NCBI GenBank assembly: GCA_029882235.1
Contig: JAOULB010000122.1
Coordinates: forward strand, 1-6,388
Source: Gammaproteobacteria bacterium
GTDB taxonomy: Bacteria; Pseudomonadota; Gammaproteobacteria; UBA6429; Thiohalophilaceae
DNA: 6,388 bases
Direction: 5' to 3'
Part shown: positions 1 to 5,472 of the stretch, piece by piece
How the letters are laid out: each line of letters begins with the position of its first letter
Position numbering within the stretch: position 1 is the stretch's first letter
Program-made: the position numbers and the translations under genes
The notes under the pieces: model-generated
Told to the model about the DNA's origin: nothing
The model's input: the letters and a program-made list of their open reading frames with translations, nothing else
The model's database searches: none

Positions 1-289
1 CATTGAGCATGCTTCTAATATAATCGCTAACTCCCTCTGGTGAAGAGGCGGTTTGATACCAGTGTTTTATTTCAGACTGAGTATGAACACCATATAATAT
101 AAATGGTCCAATTTTTAGCCAGGGAACGGAACGGATTTGATATTTCTCAAGCTGCGATGGTTCAGTCTGGATATTGACCAACTCATACGAAGCAATCTCA
201 TTCTTTGTGGCCATCTCGGCCAAAGTTTGTTTAACAGCAGGACATAGTGGGCAGTTTGAGGAAACAGCCAGGATTATTTCAGGCGTCAT
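1..289 (-). CDS. Thioredoxin-fold protein with CPLC motif, N-terminal part (runs off the left edge)
   Basis: The frame opens with ATG at 289-287 and stays open to the window edge, giving 96 residues. A short beta strand (residues 4-10) leads into C13-P-L-C16 followed by P17 and a helix, the layout of a CxxC redox site. S54-V-P56-W is the expected cis-proline loop of a thioredoxin fold, followed by a G61-P-F...Y-G67 strand region. The family reduces or exchanges disulfides through the two cysteines; no signal peptide is visible, so the protein is probably cytoplasmic. From memory, similar gammaproteobacterial proteins continue into HEAT-like helical repeats, but that part would lie outside the window. 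It starts 8 bases after the PilZ stop, with an AGGA at 302-305 (minus strand) inside the end of pilZ, so co-transcription and perhaps translational coupling are likely. The fold is fairly sure; the substrate is unknown. Confidence 0.8.
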   Translation of the reverse strand, partial: MTPEIILAVSSNCPLCPAVKQTLAEMATKNEIASYELVNIQTEPSQLEKYQIRSVPWLKIGPFILYGVHTQSEIKHWYQTASSPEGVSDYIRSMLN

Positions 290-297
290 ATTTATAC

Positions 298-582
298 TCA
301 GTCCTGTTCCAGAAACTGGACACCAATTCCACCTTCATCTTCGCGAACGACTTTGGCATTCACAATCGGTGCATCACCAAAGCCAAGTTCATGATTCAGT
401 TTAAGCTGGATCACACTGCCGACAGGCGGCAAATCTAAATCAGAACGCTGCAGATAGACACCCGTAGTACTGATATTTCTGGTAGACAGTTGAGCTTTCT
501 GACCCGAGGGCAAGGTCACCTCGATAGTGAGATTAATATCCAGACGATTATCTGATCGCTTATTGTCTACTTTTTTATTCAA
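298..582 (-). CDS. Small single-domain PilZ protein, probable c-di-GMP receptor
   Basis: The 94-residue product is little more than one PilZ domain. Both c-di-GMP binding motifs are present: RxxxR as R9-S-D-N-R13 and the (D/N)xSxxG motif as N36-I-S38-T-T-G41. Beta-rich sequence follows and ends near the G-I-G-V-Q-F strand at residues 85-90. PilZ domains bind c-di-GMP and change the activity of a partner or an attached domain. No other domain, signal peptide or membrane segment is present, so it should act as a free cytoplasmic adaptor. The start is TTG at 582-580: an in-frame stop lies at 591-589, only two codons separate it from the TTG, and no ATG or GTG occurs near the N-terminus, so TTG is the only reasonable start. 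The ribosome site is weak (GGGT about 9 bases upstream). It lies downstream of a GGDEF-EAL gene on the same strand, which could supply or remove its ligand. Confidence 0.88.
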   Translation of the reverse strand: MNKKVDNKRSDNRLDINLTIEVTLPSGQKAQLSTRNISTTGVYLQRSDLDLPPVGSVIQLKLNHELGFGDAPIVNAKVVREDEGGIGVQFLEQD

Positions 583-590
583 AGCGTATT

Positions 591-631
591 ACCCGGTGCT
601 ATTTGTTTACAACTTTAGCCCGTGCCGGGTT
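591..631 (-). promoter_or_regulatory. Possible structured leader before pilZ
   Basis: The 128-base gap between the GGDEF-EAL stop and pilZ holds no gene and no clear terminator. On the minus strand ACCCGG (630-625) can pair with CCGGGT (596-591), which overlaps the only ribosome-site-like bases before the TTG start. The same upstream bases can instead form a local hairpin, CCCG/CGGG with a 3-base loop (629-619). The two pairings exclude each other, so control of ribosome access is conceivable. A weak promoter match (TTGTAC, 17 bases, TAAAGT) overlaps the same stretch. The pairings are short and could be chance. Confidence 0.2.
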
Positions 632-710
632 TTCGTACAAGTTCAAGTGAGTGATTGGGGAACACAGGCAAAGGAACTACAGAATAAATAATTTTGCAGC
701 TACGCCCGGT

Positions 711-3254
711 TCAGGCATGCTCATGGCGCTGGAGCTTATCCTCGCCGGATTCATACCAGTGCAATAGATCCTCTGCACGTTTTGGTGGGCAAATATGATA
801 ACCCTGAACAATATCGCAGTGTAGAGCCTCTAGTTGTTGCCATGTCTGCTGGTTTTCAACACCCTCAGCAACAACCTTAAGCCCCAGGTTGTGGGCCAGA
901 TCGATAATCGAACGTACAATGATCGCGTCATTCTCATCTTCAGCCATATCAATCACAAACGATTTGTCGACCTTGAGTTCATCGACAGGCATTTGTTTCA
1001 AATAGGATAGTGATGAAAAGCCAGTACCAAAGTCATCAATACTAATTTTTGCACCCATGCTATTAATGGTGCGCAAAGCCTGAACAGAATGTTTTGGGTC
1101 AACCATCATTGCACTTTCAGTCAGCTCGAACATGAGGAAATTCTGTTCATAGTCTGATTGATCCAGGCGTTCAATAATTTGTTGAATGATATGGTCGCTT
1201 TGCAGACTAAATGCAGATAAATTAATGGCAATGGGAACCTTCAGCCCATGATCCCGCCAGCGCCCATATTGTTTTATTGCCTCGTCAATAATCCAGATCG
1301 TTAACTGATTAATAAAGCCGGTTCTTTCCGCGAGACCAATTGCCTCAGCTGCAGAGACGGGACCAAGGGTAGGATGAGTCCAACGGAATAATGCTTCTAC
1401 GCTTGTTAGCTGGCCTGTCTTCATATCAAGTTTTGGCTGATAGACAAGATGTAGTGCTGGAGTGCCCAGGGCATTTCTCAGTTCGGAACCAAGCGCAAGC
1501 TGACCAATACTATGCGTATCACTTTGTGCATCATAGATGGCATAGCCAAGTTTGTTGCGCTTGGCGACATACATTGCGACATCAGCAAACTTGATCAGAT
1601 CCTGTACATCATTTGAGTGATCAGGACAACAGGCAATACCGATGCTTGCGCCAATAAAGAGTTTGATATCTTGAACGCTGAATTCAGTTTCGAGGGATTT
1701 CAGTATTTTTTGTGCGACCTCAACGGCCTGCTGTTGATTGTTTTCAGGTAACAGAATGGCAAACTCATCACCACCTAGTCTTGCAACGGTGTCAATTTCA
1801 CGTAACAGGTCTGTTAATCGATGTCCCATTTCTTCGAGTAAGTGATCACCGATCTGGTGGCCGAGGGTATCGTTAACTTCTTTAAAGCCATCCAGATCCA
1901 TGATCAGGAGTGACACGGTATTCTTATGCCGTTTTGTTTGTTGAATCGCCTGTTGCAAACGATCAAGCAGAAGATTTCGATTTGCAAGTCCTGTTAGAGA
2001 ATCGTGCAGGGCCTGATATTCCAAAGCATTTTGTCTACTGTGAATTTGCTTCCGCATTTCTGTAAATGCGTCCATCAAATGTTGTGTTTCAATGGTTGTG
2101 ACTTCTGCAAGTGTAGTGCTGCCTGTGCCATGTGCCTCGGCTCTGAGAGCATTGGTTAGATTAAATACAGGCCTGAGAATTGATTTCTCCAAAAGAATAT
2201 AACTCGATAAAACAAACAGAATTGCCAGTGCAGTCATAAACCAGAGCGTGTTAGTTTGTGATTGAGCAATATGGCCTAGTAGTTTTACATCTTCCTCTGC
2301 CCAGGATTCGGCAGCAATATCAAGCGTGCTTAAGATATCCGAAATTCGCTCAAGCAGGGGTTCAACCTCTTCTCTAATCAGTTTTGCATCAGTGCGCCAT
2401 TCGTCGGATTCATGAATCTTTATTACCTGTAAAAACACGCGATACCAGGCATCAGTATTTGCCTGCATTGTCAGCAGTGAAGTAGCGCCCTGAAAGCCAA
2501 GCAGTTGTTGTTCGTTAAAGTTGTGTAAAAGTTCCAGCTGGCTTAATAAGGCTTCTCGCTGGAGTTCTATATCAACGATTTGAGATGGAAATACAGTATT
2601 ATCAAATGTACCCAGACGGTTTGCCAGGTACATACGGAAATTCGAGGCCATTTGAGTCCAGTGGTGTCTCGCCTGGATGAAGGCAGTGTAAATATCAACG
2701 GATGTCTTATCGCTTAACAACTCTTCTCTGGACTCTGTAATAGCAAGTGAGGTTGCCGTTACAAATTCACTATTTAACACGAGCATTTGCTCACGAGTCA
2801 GGGCCAGGGAAGGATATTGTTGGGTTGCATTCGTGCGAATATCGATAAGTCGCTGAACAGTCCTATCATATTGTACGAGCAATTTTTTTAATTGAGGTAT
2901 ATCCTGTTTTTGCTGTTGTGGCAGCGCGATTGGATCTTTGAGTAAACCCTCAATATGCAGGATCGCCTGGTTGATAGAAGCGTGTATTTTTTTCTGATAG
3001 ACGTTTTTGTTCGGATTGAACAGGAAGAGTTCCAGGCTTTCATATGATTTTCGAATTGCATTGCGGATGTGTCGAGTGCGCTGCAGCAGGAGTTTACGAT
3101 CTTCGATACTGGAGGCCGTCGTTTGCCGGGCTCCGGTCACGGAAAAATAGGCTAGCGTTGCACCAATTAGAATAACAAGTGCAAATAGGATGGCCGTACC
3201 CGCGTATCGGACACGCAGGCTGTCGAAGATTTTTCTGTTCGGCAACTTTGACAT
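711..3254 (-). CDS. Membrane-anchored GGDEF-EAL protein (diguanylate cyclase and c-di-GMP phosphodiesterase domains)
   Basis: The 847 residues run in this order: transmembrane helix about 17-38, a mostly helical periplasmic region about 43-334, a second transmembrane helix about 336-355, a HAMP-like linker about 356-410, a GGDEF domain about 411-575 and an EAL domain about 590-835. The cyclase site is intact: D418-S-L-T-G-L-A-N-R426 and G494-G-D-E-F498, with an inhibitory RxxD site (R485-D488) five residues before it. The EAL domain keeps the expected metal and catalytic residues: E620 (EAL), N678, E710 (ELTES), D740-D741, K761, E797 and Q817. Their spacing equals that I remember for RocR of Pseudomonas aeruginosa. 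So both synthesis and breakdown of c-di-GMP are possible, presumably switched by the periplasmic part, which I do not recognise as a named sensor domain. The ATG at 3254 directly precedes a basic N-terminus; ribosome site weak (GGA close to the ATG). Net direction of activity cannot be read from sequence. Confidence 0.95.
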   Translation of the reverse strand: MSKLPNRKIFDSLRVRYAGTAILFALVILIGATLAYFSVTGARQTTASSIEDRKLLLQRTRHIRNAIRKSYESLELFLFNPNKNVYQKKIHASINQAILHIEGLLKDPIALPQQQKQDIPQLKKLLVQYDRTVQRLIDIRTNATQQYPSLALTREQMLVLNSEFVTATSLAITESREELLSDKTSVDIYTAFIQARHHWTQMASNFRMYLANRLGTFDNTVFPSQIVDIELQREALLSQLELLHNFNEQQLLGFQGATSLLTMQANTDAWYRVFLQVIKIHESDEWRTDAKLIREEVEPLLERISDILSTLDIAAESWAEEDVKLLGHIAQSQTNTLWFMTALAILFVLSSYILLEKSILRPVFNLTNALRAEAHGTGSTTLAEVTTIETQHLMDAFTEMRKQIHSRQNALEYQALHDSLTGLANRNLLLDRLQQAIQQTKRHKNTVSLLIMDLDGFKEVNDTLGHQIGDHLLEEMGHRLTDLLREIDTVARLGGDEFAILLPENNQQQAVEVAQKILKSLETEFSVQDIKLFIGASIGIACCPDHSNDVQDLIKFADVAMYVAKRNKLGYAIYDAQSDTHSIGQLALGSELRNALGTPALHLVYQPKLDMKTGQLTSVEALFRWTHPTLGPVSAAEAIGLAERTGFINQLTIWIIDEAIKQYGRWRDHGLKVPIAINLSAFSLQSDHIIQQIIERLDQSDYEQNFLMFELTESAMMVDPKHSVQALRTINSMGAKISIDDFGTGFSSLSYLKQMPVDELKVDKSFVIDMAEDENDAIIVRSIIDLAHNLGLKVVAEGVENQQTWQQLEALHCDIVQGYHICPPKRAEDLLHWYESGEDKLQRHEHA

Positions 3255-3284
3255 GAGTCCATGATTTTTTCAGGTTGACTGGGC

Positions 3285-3312
3285 ATTATGGGCTAATTAT
3301 TAGCCAATACAA
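3285..3312 (-). promoter_or_regulatory. Candidate promoter of the GGDEF-EAL gene with a palindrome in its spacer
   Basis: On the minus strand TTGTAT (3312-3307), a 16-base spacer and CATAAT (3290-3285) form a possible sigma-70 promoter, which would start transcription about 24 bases before the ATG at 3254. The spacer holds a perfect palindrome, GGCTAAT-T-ATTAGCC (3291-3305), with three further matching base pairs beyond a one-base mismatch on each side (TAT/ATA). A symmetric site between the -35 and -10 hexamers is a common position for a repressor operator. The -10 is good (5 of 6), the -35 poor (3 of 6). The palindrome is certain; the promoter and its regulator are inference. Confidence 0.35.
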
Positions 3313-3319
3313 TACTGAA

Positions 3320-3337
3320 TTACCTGCAGACAGGTAA
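3320..3337. repeat. Inverted repeat TTACCTG-4-CAGGTAA
   Basis: Two perfect 7-base arms (3320-3326 and 3331-3337) flank CAGA in the gap between the 94-residue gene and the GGDEF-EAL gene. On the plus strand it is followed by six A residues, so on the minus strand the T run precedes the hairpin, which is the wrong order for an intrinsic terminator of the upstream minus-strand gene. It is therefore more likely a DNA-binding site or an RNA hairpin, if it is functional at all. It overlaps another weak promoter match (TTTACC, 18 bases, TATTGT, minus strand). Confidence 0.45.
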
Positions 3338-3369
3338 AAAATAGTACCAAATTGCGGTAAGTGGGGCTT

Positions 3370-3654
3370 TTAGTCCTGCTTTTCTGACTTAAAGTTGGTC
3401 AGGGGAACAACGACGTTCTGGTTTGGCTCATCAATAAATCGAGGACGCTTATTCATGTCTCGGCCCTGTTCTTTGGCCAGCTCCATTTCACGGGCAGTAA
3501 TGAGGCTCAGACAGTCACGGATGCCGAGGATAGTGTTCTCTGACAGGGGGTGCTTGATCCCAGGTCGGACAAAGGTATCTTTGGCCACATCGGTTAATAC
3601 TTTTTTAACCATGCCGAGGATTTTTTCTTCCTGAGTTTGTTTGGTGGTAGACAT
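3370..3654 (-). CDS. Small conserved-looking protein of unknown function (94 residues)
   Basis: I do not recognise a characterised family. The protein is soluble and charged: an N-terminal helix (about 8-27, K-I-L-G-M-V-K-K), a central segment K34-H-P-L-S-E-N-T-I-L-G-I-R-D-C that looks like a turn and second helix, a long helix rich in E, A and K (about 50-66), and a tail with R-P-R-F-I-D-E-P (70-77) and V-V-V-P-L. No signal peptide, membrane segment or cysteine pair is present. I have an unverified impression that similar short gammaproteobacterial proteins carry the label 'segregation and condensation protein A'; true ScpA is far longer, so I would not transfer that name. The ATG at 3654 has a TAAGG ribosome site 9 bases upstream and a consensus -10 further up. 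The gene lies 115 bases upstream of the GGDEF-EAL gene on the same strand and diverges from the zinc-ribbon gene. Confidence 0.8.
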   Translation of the reverse strand: MSTTKQTQEEKILGMVKKVLTDVAKDTFVRPGIKHPLSENTILGIRDCLSLITAREMELAKEQGRDMNKRPRFIDEPNQNVVVPLTNFKSEKQD

Positions 3655-3663
3655 AATATTGGG

Positions 3664-3694
3664 CCTTACTACAAATCAACAGGAGGCTATTATA
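3664..3694 (-). promoter_or_regulatory. Promoter -10 and ribosome site of the 94-residue gene
   Basis: On the minus strand a perfect TATAAT (3694-3689) lies about 35 bases before the ATG at 3654, and TAAGG (3668-3664) stands 9 bases before it. The implied transcription start near 3682 gives a short leader. No good -35 is seen at the right distance: a 17-base spacer places GATCAA there, overlapping the direct repeat at 3711-3725. An activator may be needed, or the -10 may be chance in an A+T-rich stretch. Confidence 0.45.
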
Positions 3695-3710
3695 AACTAA
3701 TATCCTGAGC

Positions 3711-3725
3711 ATTGATCTAATTGAT
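3711..3725. repeat. Direct repeat ATTGAT-CTA-ATTGAT in the divergent promoter region
   Basis: Two identical 6-base units (3711-3716 and 3720-3725) repeat with a 9-base period between the divergent genes starting at 3654 and 3770. The first unit falls where the -35 of the minus-strand gene should be. For the plus-strand gene a weak promoter can be drawn as TTGATT (3721-3726), 18 bases, TACCAT (3745-3750). Tandem half-sites at such positions can bind activators, but a repeat this short may be accidental. Confidence 0.25.
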
Positions 3726-3769
3726 TTCCCGTATATCACACAAATACCATCGCGAGCACCTGAAAACCC

Positions 3770-4318
3770 ATGACTAGCTTGTTCATTCATCCCGTACAAC
3801 TGGAATACCTGCCTGAAAAATATTCCCAGTTTGTCGAAGAATTACGTGCTATTAAGCTGCTTGGTGAGGCTTTGTCTAAATCAAATGAAGCTGGGTTTCT
3901 ACTGGGTGAAAACTTCTTCCAGCTGATTTCATTCATGGGCTGTGCACCTGCGTTTAAATTGGAGCCTGATGATGAAAATGATGAGCAATTCTGTCACATC
4001 CGCCTAAGTCTATTTTCTTCACCTCAATTTAGATATCTCCGACCAGAGCGTCCGGCTCGTTGCCCTTCCTGTCGTAAACCGGGGATAACAGCCAGTGAGT
4101 TTGCTCATCAGTATGAATCAATGAATGGTCAGTGGCCGTGCCCAGCCTGTGATGAACGACATGCGTTAAATAAACTGGACTGGCGCAAAGAGGCAGGGCT
4201 GGCAAAATTTTTCATAGAGGTTCGTGATGTCTATCCGCATGAAGGTGTGCCAACAGATCACTTGATACATAAATTAAAAGAACTAACAGGGCAGGAATGG
4301 TGCTGGTTTTATGCCTGA
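3770..4318 (+). CDS. Hypothetical protein with a four-cysteine zinc-ribbon pattern (182 residues)
   Basis: I do not recognise the family. The clearest motif is C98-P-S-C101 and C124-P-A-C127, two CxxC knuckles 22 residues apart, which is the usual spacing of a zinc ribbon. Before it lie a helical region (about 14-55, with F-F-Q-L-I-S-F near 49-55), an acidic stretch (E65 to E72) and a beta-like segment with S-P-Q-F-R-Y-L-R-P. After it come a basic patch (K135 to K140) and a helix-rich tail ending W-C-W-F-Y-A. There is no signal peptide or membrane helix, so the protein should be cytoplasmic. Zinc ribbons of this kind may bind nucleic acid or protein, or be purely structural, so no function should be assumed. 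The ATG at 3770 has only a weak ribosome site (GAG about 13 bases upstream), and no better start is seen. It diverges from the 94-residue gene with 115 bases between them, so the two may share regulation. Confidence 0.82.
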   Translation: MTSLFIHPVQLEYLPEKYSQFVEELRAIKLLGEALSKSNEAGFLLGENFFQLISFMGCAPAFKLEPDDENDEQFCHIRLSLFSSPQFRYLRPERPARCPSCRKPGITASEFAHQYESMNGQWPCPACDERHALNKLDWRKEAGLAKFFIEVRDVYPHEGVPTDHLIHKLKELTGQEWCWFYA

Positions 4319-4358
4319 GACATTTCTTTCTATCTCTGCCTTGACAGTTTGGTATGTC

Positions 4359-4442
4359 TCAAGCACACTCAATGACATGAACATCTTCATCCGAAAAAAC
4401 GTCCCAATGATTTGCCCACGCGCATGTGTTGTGCTGTGGCAT
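4359..4442 (-). CDS. Possible 27-residue micro-protein in the gap before the exporter gene
   Basis: An ATG at 4442-4440 opens a 27-codon frame ending in TGA at 4361-4359. The peptide has two cysteines (C7, C26), two tryptophans (W9, W13) and an acidic stretch S17-D-E-D20 before V-H-V-I-E-C-A. Eleven of 27 codons begin with G, as real bacterial codons tend to. In favour are this composition and the absence of any other confident gene here. Against it: the ribosome site is weak (AAAG), no clear promoter is seen, and the frame overlaps both a plus-strand frame (4377-4475) and the suspected leader of the exporter gene. I do not recognise the peptide. It could be an unannotated small protein, a decayed gene end, or chance. 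Confidence 0.2.
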   Translation of the reverse strand: MPQHNTCAWANHWDVFSDEDVHVIECA

Positions 4443-4447
4443 AAATC

Positions 4448-4515
4448 TTTGTGGCCGGGAAAAATGTCGATGTGATTTTAAAGTAGTAAAGGATCAGTTT
4501 TCCAAAGGCCACAGA
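4448..4515 (+). promoter_or_regulatory. Candidate antiterminator hairpin in the exporter leader
   Basis: TTTGTGGCC (4448-4456) can pair over nine positions, one of them G-U, with GGCCACAGA (4507-4515), the left arm of the terminator that follows. The stem continues inward, past a small internal loop, with GGAAAA (4458-4463) against TTTTCC (4498-4503), and then TGATTTT (4473-4479) against AGGATCA (4490-4496) with two G-U pairs. This long hairpin and the terminator cannot form together. A second partner, CTGTGGC (4434-4440), can also pair with 4508-4514. The exporter gene has no room for its own promoter between the terminator and its ribosome site, so readthrough of the terminator is needed. 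A consensus -35 TTGACA lies at 4341-4346, but its -10 (CACACT) is poor. An open plus-strand frame of 32 codons (4377-4475) without a ribosome site overlaps the left arm. The signal sensed is unknown. Confidence 0.4.
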
Positions 4516-4544
4516 ATTAAACACTCTGTGGCCTTTTTTGTTTT
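4504..4544 (+). terminator. Strong intrinsic terminator just before the exporter gene
   Basis: AAAGGCCACAGA (4504-4515) and TCTGTGGCCTTT (4525-4536) form a perfect 12-base-pair stem with a 9-base loop. The right arm runs directly into six T residues (4534-4539), then G and four more T. The T run exists only on the plus strand, so it stops plus-strand transcription. It lies 186 bases after the stop of the zinc-ribbon gene and about 30 bases before the exporter start codon. It may end the upstream transcript, act as a regulated attenuator in the exporter leader, or do both. Confidence 0.92.
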
Positions 4545-4560
4545 GGGCATCTAAATTATG

Positions 4561-4568
4561 AAAGGAGG
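4561..4568 (+). promoter_or_regulatory. Ribosome binding site that fixes the exporter start
   Basis: AAAGGAGG, a near-complete match to the anti-Shine-Dalgarno sequence, stands 4 bases before the ATG at 4573. An in-frame ATG at 4558 overlaps this site and has no ribosome site of its own, so 4573 is chosen as the start. Confidence 0.85.
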
Positions 4569-4572
4569 TATC

Positions 4573-5469
4573 ATGTCAGTCCCAATTTCGTTTGTTACAG
4601 TCATATTAATCTGGTCAACCACACCGCTGGCGATTAAGTGGAGTAGTGAAGGTGCTGGATTTATTTTTGGAGTCACCTCGCGTATGGCGATTGGGACGCT
4701 TGGCTGTTTACTGGTACTGGCAGTGGTACGCGGAAAATTGCCGTGGCATAGACAGGCCTTGCAAACTTATATGGCCGGTGGTCTGGGTATTTTTGGTGCC
4801 ATGAGTTGTGTCTACTGGGGCTCGCAGTTTATACCTTCTGGTTTGATATCAGTGATCTTTGGTCTCACACCATTAATGACTGGCCTTATGGCGGCCTTCT
4901 TCCTGGGCGAACAAAGCCTGACGCCAGTTAAACTAATAGGTATGGCCAGTGCCTTTGCCGGCCTGGTGGTGATCTTTGGTGACGGCTTTGGTACTGGTGG
5001 CGATGCTCTGCTTGGTATGTTGTCGGTGCTTATGGCCGTGTTCCTGCATTCAGCCAGTACAGTATGGGTGAAAAAGATTGGTGCGGATGTTCCGGTCATC
5101 AGCATGACGACAGGAGGTATGCTGCTGGCCCTGCCGCTTTATCTCATCAGCTGGTATGTGATTGACGGACAATTGCCTACGGCCGTACCCGATCGCGCTA
5201 TATATTCGATTGTGTATCTTGGCATATTTGGCTCCGTGTTTGGTTTTATATTGTTTTTCTATGTACTAAAACATGTCGAAGCCAGTCGCGTAGGTTTGGT
5301 TCCACTGGTGACGCCCGTATCAGCGCTTTTGCTCGGCGTGTTTATGAATAAAGAAACGATTCCAGTCGTAGTATGGACAGGCACAGGTTTAATCCTGTTC
5401 GGAATGGCGTTCTATCAATGGGGTGGGTTGTTGGTACAGCGTTTCCAGTTGGCCGGTCAGGAGGAATAA
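4573..5469 (+). CDS. EamA/DMT-family membrane transporter (ten transmembrane helices)
   Basis: The 298-residue product is almost entirely hydrophobic, with about ten membrane helices arranged as two EamA repeats (about residues 5-135 and 148-285). The repeat signature appears twice: S89-G-L-I-S-V-I-F-G-L-T-P100 leading to F-L-G-E113, and A237-S-R-V-G-L-V-P...T247-P248 leading to N259-K-E261. Family members are inner-membrane carriers that export or exchange amino acids, nucleosides, other metabolites or drugs; the substrate cannot be read from this sequence. The start at 4573 follows a near-consensus ribosome site; a start at 4558 would add five residues but lacks one. A strong terminator lies about 30 bases upstream with no room for a promoter after it, so expression probably depends on readthrough. 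The stop lies 3 bases from that of ispG on the opposite strand. The last ten residues are polar and cytoplasmic. Confidence 0.92.
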   Translation: MSVPISFVTVILIWSTTPLAIKWSSEGAGFIFGVTSRMAIGTLGCLLVLAVVRGKLPWHRQALQTYMAGGLGIFGAMSCVYWGSQFIPSGLISVIFGLTPLMTGLMAAFFLGEQSLTPVKLIGMASAFAGLVVIFGDGFGTGGDALLGMLSVLMAVFLHSASTVWVKKIGADVPVISMTTGGMLLALPLYLISWYVIDGQLPTAVPDRAIYSIVYLGIFGSVFGFILFFYVLKHVEASRVGLVPLVTPVSALLLGVFMNKETIPVVVWTGTGLILFGMAFYQWGGLLVQRFQLAGQEE

Positions 5470-5472
5470 AAG

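Noticed and set aside
174..438. Two plus-strand frames over the thioredoxin-fold and PilZ genes
   Set aside because: Both are antisense to frames that carry clear CxxC/cis-Pro and PilZ motifs.
617..633. Plus-strand hairpin followed by four T residues (CCCG-TGC-CGGG-TTTT)
   Set aside because: The stem is only about 4 to 6 pairs, and no plus-strand gene lies upstream of it to terminate.
3322..3336. ACCTG...CAGGT resembling a LuxR-type lux box
   Set aside because: A lux box is about 20 bases with a longer centre; here the arms are only 4 bases apart, and no luxR or luxI gene is in the window.
3681..3686. AGGAGG on the plus strand as a ribosome site for a small gene
   Set aside because: No start codon follows at a usable distance with an open frame; the nearest frame hits TAA within a few codons.
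3605..3799. 64-codon minus-strand frame across the divergent promoter region
   Set aside because: It overlaps the starts of both flanking genes and the -10 and ribosome site of the 94-residue gene, and its product resembles nothing known to me.
4558..4572. ATG at 4558 as the start of the exporter gene
   Set aside because: It has no ribosome site and overlaps the near-perfect site that serves the ATG at 4573.
4812..5105. 97-codon minus-strand frame inside the exporter gene
   Set aside because: It lies opposite clear EamA signature sequence and has no protein-like features of its own.
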